Assembly (NCBI RefSeq): GCF_022023855.1
Contig: NZ_CP059450.1
Location: 806,001-870,000, forward strand
DNA length: 64,000 nt
Source: Azospirillum brasilense
GTDB taxonomy: Bacteria > Pseudomonadota > Alphaproteobacteria > Azospirillales > Azospirillaceae
Direction: 5' to 3'
Positions 51,311-60,162 of this stretch are shown in pieces. The notes under the pieces are model-generated. The model worked only from the letters and a program-made list of their open reading frames with translations. It searched no databases and was not told the origin of the DNA. The translations under genes and the position numbers were made by a program. The first letter of the stretch is position 1. Each line of letters opens with the position of its first letter.

Positions 51311-52054
51311 ATGTCCCACACACTCCGTGTTGGTCACATCGACCTCAGTTTCCACGACGCCGCCGCCCGCGAGGTGGAGGGCATTCTTTGCGTCCACGGC
51401 CATCGGATCGAACGCTCCGCCGCACCGCACGAGGAGATGTTCCAGCGGATGGCCCGCGGCGAGATCGACATGCTGGTCTCGGCCTGGCTGCCGGCCAGCC
51501 ACGGTGCCTACCTCGCCCCCTTCGAGCGGGAGGTGACCAAAATCACCGTTCTCTACGAGCCCTACTGTATCTGGGGCGTACCGGATTACGTGCCGGAGGA
51601 TGAGGTGGCGCAGGTCGCCGACCTTCTGAAGCCGCCGGCGCTCGACCGGATGGAGCGGTTGATCCAGGGCATCAACCCCGGTGCGGGCATCAGCCGCTTT
51701 TCCAAGGCCATCGTCGAGCAGTACGGGCTAGACCACGCCGGCTACGAATTCCGCACCGGCACCGAAGAGGATTGCTTCGGCCGCTTTATCCAGGCCGTCG
51801 ACGGAAAGCGCTGGGTGGTGGTGCCGCTGTGGCATCCACAATGGCTGCACAACCGCTACCGCATCCGGGCGTTGACGGAGCCCAAGGGACTTTTGGGCGG
51901 CCAGGACAAGGCAACCCTAATTGTCCGCAAGGAGGCCGAGGCACGGATCGTCCCGGACGCCCTCGCCGCCCTGGCGGCCCTTCATTTGGGAAATCGGCGG
52001 GTCAGCGCGCTCGACGACCAACTGCGGCAGGCATCCGTCGCCTCGGCCGCTTGA
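51311..52054 (+). CDS. OpuAC-like glycine betaine/choline-type binding protein without signal peptide
   Basis: The product has 247 residues. The whole chain looks like the substrate-binding fold of quaternary-amine ABC systems: GEIDMLVSAWLPASHGAYL, IQGINPGAGISRFSKA, YGLDHAGYEFRTG and WVVVPLWHPQWLHNRYRI. But it starts directly with the domain, with no signal peptide or lipobox, and no permease or ATPase is nearby. It is probably cytoplasmic, perhaps a ligand-binding sensor or scavenger. It is divergent from the thiocyanate hydrolase-like operon and upstream of the royal-jelly-like gene. Confidence 0.8.
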   Translation: MSHTLRVGHIDLSFHDAAAREVEGILCVHGHRIERSAAPHEEMFQRMARGEIDMLVSAWLPASHGAYLAPFEREVTKITVLYEPYCIWGVPDYVPEDEVAQVADLLKPPALDRMERLIQGINPGAGISRFSKAIVEQYGLDHAGYEFRTGTEEDCFGRFIQAVDGKRWVVVPLWHPQWLHNRYRIRALTEPKGLLGGQDKATLIVRKEAEARIVPDALAALAALHLGNRRVSALDDQLRQASVASAA

Positions 52055-52093
52055 AGCGCCCCCGCTCACCCCGCACCACAGGAAAGACAACCT

Positions 52094-53236
52094 ATGAAAT
52101 CGACACTCTTCGCCCTAGCCTTCGGCACGTCGGCCATCACCCTCACCGCACTTCTTCCCGCCGCCGCCCAAGCACAACAGAAGATCGAGGTCGTTGCCAA
52201 TCTGACCGGGGCCATGCCGACCGGCGTCACCGTGGCGCCGAATGGTCGGATCTTCGTCAACTACCCGCAGTGGGGCGACAACAGCCCATTCACCGTGGCG
52301 GAATTGAAGGGTGGTAATCCCGTCGCCTACCCCGATGCCGCTATGAACCGGGCTGATGCCGAGGATGCCGCCAACCACCTGATCAGCGTCCAAAGCGTCG
52401 TCGCCGACGGTGCCAACCGTCTGTGGGTCCTCGACACCGGAGCCCCCGGCTTTACGGCACCCATTCCCGGCGGCGCCAAGCTGGTCGCGGTCGACCTCGC
52501 CACCGACAAAGTTGTGAAGACGATCCTGCTGGGTGCCGACGTGGTGCTGCCCACCAGCTATGTGAACGACCTCCGCCTCGACCTGCGCCAGGGTGCGGGG
52601 GGGGTGGCCTACATCACCGACAGCTCGATCACCGGGCCGGGCGGGTTAATCGTCGTCGACCTTGCGACCGGCAAAGCGCTGCGCCGCCTGTCCGGCCACC
52701 CCAGCACCATGCCAGACAAGGAGTTCACTCCGGTGATCGAAGGCGAAACGCTGATGATTCGGCCCAAGGATGCCGCACCCGCCCCATGGATGGTGGCGTC
52801 GGACGGCATCGCCATCTCCGCCGACGGCGACACGCTTTATTACTGCGCCTTGTCCAGCCGGCATTTCCATGCCGTGCCCACCGCCCTGCTGCGCGACCCG
52901 AAGGTGACCGACGCCGACATTGCCGAAGCGATCCGGGACCTCGGCCCCAAGGCGCCGTCGGATGGATTGGCGGAGGATGACAAGGGGCGCCTCTATGCCG
53001 GCGATTACGAACACGGCACGATCCGCCGCTTCACCGATGGGCGGTGGGAGACGATTGCCGAAGACCCGCGCATCCTGTGGCCAGACACGCTGTCGGTCGG
53101 CACCGATGGGTATCTGTACTTCACCGCCAACCAGCTTCATCGTCAGGCCGGCTTTCACGGTGGCAGGGACTTGCGCCGCCCTCCCTACCAGCTTCTGCGC
53201 GTCAGGATCGACGCCGGTCCGGTCCTGTTGAAATGA
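52094..53236 (+). CDS. Exported major-royal-jelly-protein/yellow-family beta-propeller protein
   Basis: The product has 380 residues. A Sec signal peptide ends near AAAQAQ (residue about 28). The rest has repeated propeller strands (GRIFVNYPQWGD, NRLWVLDTGAPGF, TSYVNDLRLDLRQG and GGVAYITDSS), typical of MRJP/yellow proteins related to L-dopachrome tautomerase. Bacterial members are of unknown function. AGGAAA precedes the ATG. Its stop overlaps the ATG of the DUF302 gene (ATGA), so they are coupled. Confidence 0.88.
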   Translation: MKSTLFALAFGTSAITLTALLPAAAQAQQKIEVVANLTGAMPTGVTVAPNGRIFVNYPQWGDNSPFTVAELKGGNPVAYPDAAMNRADAEDAANHLISVQSVVADGANRLWVLDTGAPGFTAPIPGGAKLVAVDLATDKVVKTILLGADVVLPTSYVNDLRLDLRQGAGGVAYITDSSITGPGGLIVVDLATGKALRRLSGHPSTMPDKEFTPVIEGETLMIRPKDAAPAPWMVASDGIAISADGDTLYYCALSSRHFHAVPTALLRDPKVTDADIAEAIRDLGPKAPSDGLAEDDKGRLYAGDYEHGTIRRFTDGRWETIAEDPRILWPDTLSVGTDGYLYFTANQLHRQAGFHGGRDLRRPPYQLLRVRIDAGPVLLK

Positions 53237-53712
53237 GCAGCCCGGGAGCAACCGAAATGAGCGCATCCCACCATGCCGCCATCGTCGATGCGGTGGCCGC
53301 AGGATTGATGGTTTTCCCAAGCCCCCACAGCCCCAGCGAGACGGCGGAACGCATGGCGTCTGCGGTCGCGGGTCTCGGTATGACTGTGGTCGCCCGCATC
53401 GATCATGCCGACGCCGCGTCCCAGATGGGCTTCCACCTGCGCCCAACCATGGTGCTGATCTTCGGCAACCCGGCTGCGGGCACGCCGCTGATGGAGGCGA
53501 TCCCAACGCTCGCCATTGATCTTCCATTGAAAGCGTTGGTTTGGCGCTCCGACGCTGGGCGTACTTGGCTCGCTTGCAACGATCCGGCATGGATGGTCGA
53601 CCGGCATACCACTACGGGCAGGGAAGACGGGATTGGCGAAATCCTGGAGCAAATGAGAGCATCTCTTGCCTCCGCCGCGACGCAGGCAACCGGTGCGGGG
53701 CCGTCGGCCTGA
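53233..53712 (+). CDS. DUF302-family protein
   Basis: The product has 159 residues, or 150 if translation begins at a second ATG at 53260. The DUF302 pattern is clear: MTVVARIDHADAASQMG, LRPTMVLIFGNPAAGTPLM and IDLPLKALVWRS. The family is of unknown function. It is linked by an overlapping stop/start to the royal-jelly-like gene. The ISL3 element begins 48 bases downstream. Confidence 0.87.
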   Translation: MSSPGATEMSASHHAAIVDAVAAGLMVFPSPHSPSETAERMASAVAGLGMTVVARIDHADAASQMGFHLRPTMVLIFGNPAAGTPLMEAIPTLAIDLPLKALVWRSDAGRTWLACNDPAWMVDRHTTTGREDGIGEILEQMRASLASAATQATGAGPSA

Positions 53713-53760
53713 ACTGAACCGTGCCGGGTTTGCCGGAGGCCATTTGTGTTGAGTCACGCC

Positions 53761-53805
53761 GTGATCTTGCCCTGGTTCGGTGGTTCTTGCGCACTTTGCG
53801 TGGAT
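53761..53805 (+). repeat. Left terminal inverted repeat of the ISL3 element
   Basis: It begins GTGATCTTGCCCTGG and ends GCGTGGAT. It includes the final base of the transposase stop codon. It has one mismatch to the right end (CTGG against CTGT). Confidence 0.87.
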
Positions 53806-55451
53806 CACGCGGCCAGGAGGGTTCGTCTTCGGAGCAGATCCAGGCTGGCTCTGCCGTACATCTGACGCTTGAGCAGTTTGAGGCGATTGATCTGCCCCTC
53901 AGCCTGCCCGCTGCTCCATGGCAATGTGAGTGCCGCCCGAACTGCAACGCCATCCTGCTCCAAGCCGGCAGCAAACGCCTGAACTGCGGTGATACCGCAG
54001 GAACTTGCTTCGGTGAGCCAAGCCTCCAGTCCGGCGGCGGAATGGTCGCTTTCCGCGGTTCGGCCGGCCGCGCGCACGAGTGCCGTGAAGCGGCGCGCGA
54101 GGCCGGCCACTGTTTGTGTTTCGGCATCTTGCTCGGCCTGGGCAACGGCCGCAGCCTCCTCGTCGTCGCGGGCTTCGGCCGGCTTTACCAGAGCCCAGGT
54201 CAAACGCTTGGGCGACAAGAGGGCTGGTGGGCCGCCCGATAGGGTTGGCGTCTCCTTCCGCCAACGGTTGGGCGTCGTCTTCGCCGGGACGCTTCGGTGT
54301 TGTTGCAGCCAGAGATGCACCGCTTTTGGCCGACCGGCGTAGCCCAGCGCACGAACCTCACGCCACAGCTCCATGCCATTCTCGCAGCCTGCAGCCACAC
54401 GCGCCGTCAGATGCGGAATGAAGGGGTCCAAGGCGCTCGGCCCCGGAGCCCTCAATGCGTGTTCCGGAAAACTCTGCGCTTGCACGTACTTACGGACCGT
54501 TCCCCTCGCCAGGCCCATCGACCGGGCAATGCCCAGCAGTGTCTCGCCGATGGCATGGCGGCACCGGACCTCTTTATAGACGGCCAGCCACCGCTCGTGG
54601 CTTGCAACGCTCGCCACTCTCTCGGCACGCGGGCGTGGGAAGGCTCGGGTGCGGCGGGGTGCGATGGCCGATGCGTCGGTGCGGACCGGCGGCAACCGGC
54701 GAAGCCGACCATGGACGGCGAAGAGCCAGCGTTCAAGCATCTGGCGCGTATTGGCGAGCAGGTGCCATCGGTCGGCAACCTGGGTCGCTTGACCAGCGCC
54801 GTTGGTGGCGGCACGAGCATATTCGGCGGAGCGATCCCGCGCCACCACGACGATGCCGGGTTGGTCACGCAACCAGCCCGCAACGGTGTTGGCGGATCGA
54901 TCAGCCAGCAGGTCGAGGACACGACGACGTTCCAGGTCGACCAGGATGGTGCCATAGGTCCGCCCCTTGCGCAGCGCCCAGTCATCCACGCCGACGACGC
55001 GTGGCGGTTCAACGGCCGGCAAGGGCAATGCCCGGATGACACGTAGCAGGGTGTCCCTGCTGACGGGCATCCCAAGCCCGCGGGCGAGCCGCGCCCCCGC
55101 AGCGCCACCGAGAGCAATCCCGACCCGGCCCAGTGCCTTGGACAGCCGCCGGGTGCGTCGGGCGTGGGGCTCTACAGCGCCTATAAAGCGCTCGGCGAAC
55201 GTGCGTTTGGGGCAGGTCGCTTGCCGGCAGTAGAACCGCCGGACCAGCAAGGCAACACGGATCTCATGCCCAAAGGCCGGGAGGTCGGCAGGAGATCGCC
55301 GGTATCGGCTGTGAACCACGCGGCTGACGGCACCACAGTGCGGGCAACGAGCACTGCCTCGGCGGCTATCTGCGAGAATGACAAGGGAGCCGTGGCTGCC
55401 GCGCTCGATCTGAAGCACGCGGCAGCCTGGAAGGAAAGAAAACTCCTGCAT
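53805..55451 (-). CDS. ISL3-family transposase
   Basis: The product has 548 residues. The N-terminal zinc-finger-like part has ARCPHCG and later FYCRQATCPKRTF. A DDE catalytic core follows: the first Asp lies in VVGVDDWALRKGRTYGTI, the second in VARDRSAEYARA and the Glu in WSSGQAEGQINRLKLLKR. An HTH_21-like insert (GTVRKYVQA) lies in between. All are intact, so the protein is probably active. The start at 55451 (MQEFSFLPG) begins the family homology. The stop lies at the left inverted repeat. Confidence 0.9.
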   Translation of the reverse strand: MQEFSFLPGCRVLQIERGSHGSLVILADSRRGSARCPHCGAVSRVVHSRYRRSPADLPAFGHEIRVALLVRRFYCRQATCPKRTFAERFIGAVEPHARRTRRLSKALGRVGIALGGAAGARLARGLGMPVSRDTLLRVIRALPLPAVEPPRVVGVDDWALRKGRTYGTILVDLERRRVLDLLADRSANTVAGWLRDQPGIVVVARDRSAEYARAATNGAGQATQVADRWHLLANTRQMLERWLFAVHGRLRRLPPVRTDASAIAPRRTRAFPRPRAERVASVASHERWLAVYKEVRCRHAIGETLLGIARSMGLARGTVRKYVQAQSFPEHALRAPGPSALDPFIPHLTARVAAGCENGMELWREVRALGYAGRPKAVHLWLQQHRSVPAKTTPNRWRKETPTLSGGPPALLSPKRLTWALVKPAEARDDEEAAAVAQAEQDAETQTVAGLARRFTALVRAAGRTAESDHSAAGLEAWLTEASSCGITAVQAFAAGLEQDGVAVRAALTLPWSSGQAEGQINRLKLLKRQMYGRASLDLLRRRTLLAA

Positions 55452-55502
55452 GTTCCTTCCATGTGGGCAATAATCGGTCTGCTCGCCACCACAACCCGGA
55501 CC

Positions 55503-55547
55503 ATCCACGCAAAGTGCGCAAGAACCACCGAAACAGGGCAAGATCAC
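55503..55547 (-). repeat. Right terminal inverted repeat of the ISL3 element
   Basis: It is the reverse complement of the left end over 45 bases with one difference. It lies about 50 bases upstream of the transposase start and probably contains its promoter. Confidence 0.87.
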
Positions 55548-55705
55548 TGCTACCCTGCACCGGGAATGCGGACTGACCATATCTACATCGCCATGAGCTC
55601 CACCATGCTCAGATATCTCACAACCTTACTGTGCACTCACTTCCGTTCTCGAGCGGACTCTGAGTGGCTCGACCCTCTATGAACCACAAGCGTTCACAAT
55701 AAGAG

Positions 55706-55727
55706 TCGGCCGCCATCCGGCGGCCGA
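55706..55727 (-). terminator. Terminator of the relaxase accessory gene
   Basis: TCGGCCGCC pairs perfectly with GGCGGCCGA across a 4-base loop, directly after the stop codon at 55731 on the minus strand. TCTTATT follows downstream. Confidence 0.72.
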
Positions 55728-55730
55728 TTT

Positions 55731-56318
55731 CTAACGGTTTTCTTGATTCAACTCAGCTAATAGCATCTCTCGACGTTCGAGCAGGTCGCCCAATACAGCC
55801 TCATCCTCCTGCCGCTTGAACCTTTCGATGTATTTTAGAAGAAAAAACTCTCGCTTATTGTTTTTCTCTTCCCACTCGGTCTTGATTGCTGTGAGGAAGA
55901 TTCGACCAATAGCCTCGGCTCGCTGAACATCAACGGCTGAGATCGACGAGGGTAGGTCCCTGTAAGCCGCCAACTCTGTGGAAAAATATCGGCTCCGATC
56001 TCCCTCCCGTGTTACTCCGTCCTCGACCAGCTTGAGGAGATCTCGAAGCTTCGCAAGTTGCGGACCGCTTGGATCCTGCTCCGCCCGCAAGCGCTGGATT
56101 TCCGACAGCACATACCCACCCACCACACACTTCTTGTGATTGTTATCCTTCTCGTACTGCCAAGCTTCCTTTCGAGCCGCCTCGTTGGCGCGGCGCTCAT
56201 ATTCTTTGGCGCAGCGCTTGAGATACACCGAATCGGTTTCCCCGGGCAGCCGCTCGATCATAGGCAGGCGCGTCCGCGGACGGCCGCGCTTGCGGGTCTG
56301 TTCCCTCTCGTCGGTCAT
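55731..56318 (-). CDS. Basic, coiled-coil accessory protein divergent from the relaxase
   Basis: The product has 195 residues. The N terminus has an AT-hook-like stretch (KRGRPRTRLPM). The remainder is strongly helical and charged, with likely coiled coils (DSVYLKRCAKEYERRANEAARK and FKRQEDEAVLGDLLERREML). I cannot name a family. Position, divergent from a MobA/MobL relaxase across a 345-base gap, suggests a DNA-binding mobilisation accessory protein (inference). GGGAGATATCCC precedes the ATG at 56318; an upstream ATG at 56444 lacks such support. Confidence 0.68.
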   Translation of the reverse strand: MTDEREQTRKRGRPRTRLPMIERLPGETDSVYLKRCAKEYERRANEAARKEAWQYEKDNNHKKCVVGGYVLSEIQRLRAEQDPSGPQLAKLRDLLKLVEDGVTREGDRSRYFSTELAAYRDLPSSISAVDVQRAEAIGRIFLTAIKTEWEEKNNKREFFLLKYIERFKRQEDEAVLGDLLERREMLLAELNQENR

Positions 56319-56663
56319 GGGATATCTCCCATCATCGGTCGGCCTATTGGGAACTGGGAGAGTATTTCCACGCGCGCAACAGTGCGACAGCACAAAATTC
56401 GATCCCTGCGGCTGCTCACGCGCACCGATCTGCCGCCGATTCATTCCGTCAAGAATCTCTCTCTGCCGCCGTTGCGCGACCGGCTTTTCAGATGGATATC
56501 CCCGGGGGACGCCAGGACGTCACAGCCTCCCTGGCGCGTGAAGGGCTCGCGGTATGCATCGCCCCGGGACGGGGCGACGCCGCTCGGTCAGAAGGGCACA
56601 GCCCCTCCGACACCTCCCCATCGAAAATGGCCGGGAACCGGCCAATGACGACTGGAGACACGG
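56319..56663. other. Candidate oriT region between relaxase and accessory gene
   Basis: These 345 bases hold no gene. They contain several short hairpins, for example CGCCCC/GGGGCG at 56560-56576 and CCGG/CCGG near 56631. This is where an origin of transfer is expected for a MobQ-type relaxase, but I do not recognise a nic-site sequence. Confidence 0.35.
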
Positions 56664-58979
56664 ATGGCCGAGGGAGCAATATTTGGGTTCGACTTGGTCC
56701 CGATTCAGCGCAAAATCGGCCACTCCATAACGGCGGCCCGTGCGTACCAAGCGGCCCTTTGCATCACCGACGGCCGCACCGGCCGCGTCTACGATTTCAG
56801 GAAAAAGCGCGGCGTTGTTCGGTCGGGCATCGCGTTCCCCGACACTGCGGATGTTCCTTTCTGGCGTGCTCAATCGGAGAGCCAAATCTGGACCGCCGTC
56901 GAGCAGGGCGAGGTCCGAGCCGACGCGGTCCCAGGCCGGACGATCATTGTGCCACTGCCAAGTGACCCGACGATCAGTGATAACGACTGTTGCAACCTCC
57001 TCGCAGAACAAGCCGCTTGGATGAGCCGCGTTCTGGGTGTTCCGGTCGGCTGGAGCTTTCACCGTGCCCATCGTCGACGAGTGATCAAGGACCCGATCAG
57101 CGGATTGGTATTACCTGGCGGCGACCCCAGAAATCGCCACGGTCATTTCGTCGTTGGTGCTCGTCGCATCATTGGGCGGGAATTTGCTTCAAAGCGGACG
57201 CTTCCCGATGGGACCCGAGGACTTGATGACCGGAAGATCGGCTCGACCATCATTCTCCAGATGCGTCAACATTGGGAGGATCTGAACAACGACCTCTTCA
57301 GTCGATCCGGCCTGCCCATCCGCATCGACTGCCGCAGCCTTGTGGCGCGGGGAGCCGAGTTGCCCCCGCAGATCAAGCTTAGCCGCGCTGATCTTGAGCG
57401 GGCTCGGCGCGCACTCGAGATCGGTGAAACCGACGATCTGCCCGCCGCAGTGCTCACCTGGATCGAACAGGAAGAAGCGAAACGGGCGTGTCGACAGGCC
57501 CTGGACGAAGCCCGCCGTGCGGAATTGGCGGAGGATCTCGGAGACGCTGCCCTGGTCGAGCCTCCGGTCCACCAAGAGGTGCAGGCAGAATCGCTGAGTT
57601 CTGTCCCTGAGGCGGCTTCCGGGATTGAGCAGAATGCCGTTCCGGAACAGCTTGTCGTGTCGACTGAGCGTGTCCGAGACCCCGATCACCAGGGGGAGAA
57701 CGTAGATGCCCAGCCCCCGACGTCGGGGCTGAACGTCGACAAAGACCAGTCTCCCGAAGATCCTCCGTCCCGCTGGGCGATGGGCGTCGCTCGCCGAAGC
57801 CTTCAACAGGGCAGCACACGCGCCATACCTTCTGCCACTCACTCTCCATACATCCCGCTAACTTATGCCGCAAAGTCCAAGTGGAGCATACTCAACAAGC
57901 ATTATGGGCAGGAGCTGGATCGTCGCGTCGGGCAAATTCTTCATTTCGTTCATCGCCCCGAAAAGGATGGCGACCCACTAACACTGGATCTCATCAGTCG
58001 CGAAACGTTGGAAGATTACGGCGACGAGATTATTGTTTATTCAAGCTGCGACTACAGCGATGCCAGCATTACAGCCTTTGTCGCGCTGGTGAAAGCCGCG
58101 AATTGGCATGGAGTGGAGTTGTCAGGTACTGCGCTCTGGATTGAACGGGCGTCCACAGCACTTCAAGCGGCGGGCATACCGTGGAGCGTGGAAGGGCAAG
58201 AGGCGCCTAAGGTCATTGAAACCCGCACTGGTCTTCCCGACAGATCTGCCCAAGAGGTCCCAACGGACGCAAGTCAGAAGCCCGACTGGAAGGACCCTCT
58301 ACACTCCAAGTCCGTACCGGATGGAGAACTGGAGGTGCTTGCATCCAAACCCGACGATACCGTGGGTGGCGATGATCCTGGCTCCTCTTGCGATCTCTCC
58401 ATCGACACCTTCAGGTCGGAGCAGCCCGCGGACGCAATTGGTCATGACATGCCCACCCTGCCACTGCACGCCGTTGTGGACGAGCGCAGGAGCGGTCCTT
58501 CCGGGTTCGACCACGAGGCCGAACATTGCCTCGAGCCTGGAACTGCTCCTGCTACCGAAGCGACGCTGATCGCCCGGCCGACGGCCGCGCGGGATCCTTG
58601 GGCCCGACCGCTGCTGAGCGACAACCCGGCACACTGGCCGAAGCCGGTGGTGACCTACGCCGCGCGACTGAAGGAATGGCAGCGTCGCAAACAGGTGCTA
58701 GCAAGAATCGAGCCAGTTCTGATCGCCCTTTATCGCGCCCGGTCGTCGGTTGAGAAGCGAGGTCATGCCAGTGCTGAGATTGATGGGCTGGACGCGGTTG
58801 ATGAGTGCCTGACCAAGATGCTCGCCCGGATCGACAGTGAGGTGGTCGACACCCACAAAGCCGCGGTTACCGTCGCGCAGCACCGCCGCTCCCTGACAGC
58901 GTCACAGCCGTCGTCCATCGACCCGCCAGAGCGGGACCAATCCCCCAGCCGCCCGCATGAACGCGACTTCAATCGATAG
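56664..58979 (+). CDS. MobA/MobL-type (MobQ) relaxase
   Basis: The product has 771 residues. The N-terminal relaxase domain (1-190) has RAYQAALCITDGRTGRVYDF, SQIWTAVEQGEVR and the metal-binding histidine motif RNRHGHFVVGARR, together with FHRAHRRR. Relaxases of this family nick oriT and pilot the strand during conjugation. The motif with paired histidines is intact; the catalytic Tyr cannot be assigned by eye. The rest (about 230-770) is long, acidic and poorly conserved, without a recognisable primase or helicase domain. GGAG precedes the ATG. No transfer genes are in the window, so the replicon is at least mobilisable. Confidence 0.8.
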   Translation: MAEGAIFGFDLVPIQRKIGHSITAARAYQAALCITDGRTGRVYDFRKKRGVVRSGIAFPDTADVPFWRAQSESQIWTAVEQGEVRADAVPGRTIIVPLPSDPTISDNDCCNLLAEQAAWMSRVLGVPVGWSFHRAHRRRVIKDPISGLVLPGGDPRNRHGHFVVGARRIIGREFASKRTLPDGTRGLDDRKIGSTIILQMRQHWEDLNNDLFSRSGLPIRIDCRSLVARGAELPPQIKLSRADLERARRALEIGETDDLPAAVLTWIEQEEAKRACRQALDEARRAELAEDLGDAALVEPPVHQEVQAESLSSVPEAASGIEQNAVPEQLVVSTERVRDPDHQGENVDAQPPTSGLNVDKDQSPEDPPSRWAMGVARRSLQQGSTRAIPSATHSPYIPLTYAAKSKWSILNKHYGQELDRRVGQILHFVHRPEKDGDPLTLDLISRETLEDYGDEIIVYSSCDYSDASITAFVALVKAANWHGVELSGTALWIERASTALQAAGIPWSVEGQEAPKVIETRTGLPDRSAQEVPTDASQKPDWKDPLHSKSVPDGELEVLASKPDDTVGGDDPGSSCDLSIDTFRSEQPADAIGHDMPTLPLHAVVDERRSGPSGFDHEAEHCLEPGTAPATEATLIARPTAARDPWARPLLSDNPAHWPKPVVTYAARLKEWQRRKQVLARIEPVLIALYRARSSVEKRGHASAEIDGLDAVDECLTKMLARIDSEVVDTHKAAVTVAQHRRSLTASQPSSIDPPERDQSPSRPHERDFNR

Positions 58980-59716
58980 AAGTGGATGAAGGCATAATCG
59001 CAACGGTGTCCGGTGCGGGCCTTCGGAACCTGCTGGATCACTGCGGGCGGGCCCCATACGCGGCCGCCGCAATGTCGGCCGCGAAGTCGTCCAGCCGATC
59101 GCCCGTGACAAGCACCTCGGCCTGACGGCGCTTCAGCCGCTAGTAATGAGCCAGATCGTCCGGTGACAGGAAACCGCCCACCCCCTCCCCTGGTCAATCA
59201 CTATCACCACCTCATCACGTGCTTCATCTTGGTAGCGCCCAAAATGCTGGACAAAGTCACTGGCGACAACGACCGATATTTCACTCTCTCGATGGCACAA
59301 GGCGCAGAATTTTATGGCATCAGCCTGCAGCCGTGGATCACGGCTCAGATCACCATCACTGCTGCAGAAGGTAGATCCGATGACAACAACTTGGTGGTGT
59401 CTGGATAAGCCAAGCAAAGCGAACTCGGCCGACAGACCAATATTTACTGAACTACCAGGAGAGCGCGGCGAATGGCTCCGGCTCTATGCATGCGCTAGGC
59501 ATCGACGATGCCGCCGGTGACCATGGCCGTCCGCCGGCGCGGACGCCGGCGGATCGCACAGGAAACAGTGCAGGGCTCGGCACAATCTTACCGAGCCGAA
59601 GTGGTGTGACCGATGGGCGAGGAGGAGGGGTGGCGTCCGGCTGGACCGCAGCCGCGCTTTGCGGCGCTGCGGTCCAGCCAGACGCCACCACCGTCAACCT
59701 TGCGGAAGCCACTGCG
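58980..59716. other. Gene-free stretch with a decayed frame and a long hairpin
   Basis: No supported gene is seen in these 737 bases. On the minus strand between about 59160 and 59045, a frame reads like real protein (LSPDDLAHY, then RLKRRQAEVLVTGDRLDDFAADI) but is broken by an in-frame TAG, suggesting a pseudogene remnant. The strong hairpin at 59629-59689 is listed separately. Confidence 0.4.
59629..59689. repeat. Long stem-loop, 23-bp arms with one mismatch
   Basis: GGTGGCGTCCGGCTGGACCG and the bases that follow it pair with the complement ending GACGCCACC, across a 15-base loop that itself contains CCGC/GCGG. No T-tract follows. It lies 28 bases before the gene at 59717. It may be a transcription attenuator or the remnant of a palindromic repeat element. 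Confidence 0.6.
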
Positions 59717-60019
59717 ATGACATCCATGCAATCACCCCCAGCCGAGTCCGCAGCATCGCGCGTCGCGCGCCTGCGCCGCATCGCAACGCGCGCGGAAAAT
59801 GACTGTTCGGCAACCGGTGGCCGACCCGACTTGCTGCTGCGTGCTGCCCTCCACCGCCACGCCGCCGGTGACGTCGAGATCGCCCGGGCACAAGCGGAGG
59901 CCCTCCTGTCCCGCGCCGAGGATGATCCCGATTACGCCCCGCGTTGGCTCATCCGCCAAGCCCTTGACCTCGTCGCCCAACTCGACGGTGGGGACGACGA
60001 TCGGCGTGCGACCGACTGA
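59717..60019 (+). CDS. Hypothetical small helical protein
   Basis: The product has 100 residues and no recognised family. Alanine-rich helices (ASRVARLRRIATRAEND, PDLLLRAALHRHAAGDVEIARAQAEALLSRAE cut at turns) resemble TPR-like or four-helix proteins. The ribosome site is weak (GGAAG 9-13 bases upstream). Confidence 0.5.
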   Translation: MTSMQSPPAESAASRVARLRRIATRAENDCSATGGRPDLLLRAALHRHAAGDVEIARAQAEALLSRAEDDPDYAPRWLIRQALDLVAQLDGGDDDRRATD

Positions 60020-60162
60020 CCGCGGTCACGCTCCGTCGCCCGGCGTGCCGGACGGAGCGTTCCTCGTCGCCAAGCCATCTACCGCAGAACCACTGCACTC
60101 CCGCGTGTGGCCCTGGCGACGGTGCCGCCAACCTGAACAATCCGCTTCAAATCGAGGCTCCC

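Larger units (their letters stand above)
53761..55547 (-). mobile_element. ISL3-family insertion sequence, complete with both ends
   Basis: The element is about 1787 bases, bounded by 45-base inverted repeats that differ at one position. It carries one intact transposase gene on the minus strand. No 8-base target duplication is visible in the flanks (GTCACGCC on the left, TGCTACCC on the right), so it may have arisen through recombination or lost its duplication. Confidence 0.87.

Noticed and set aside
53753..53760. 8-base target duplication for the ISL3 element
   Set aside because: The bases left of 53761 and right of 55547 do not match, so no duplication can be claimed.
59133..59417. Overlapping frames on both strands after the relaxase (about 80-95 codons)
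   Set aside because: Neither has a ribosome site or recognisable fold, and the surrounding region shows decay.
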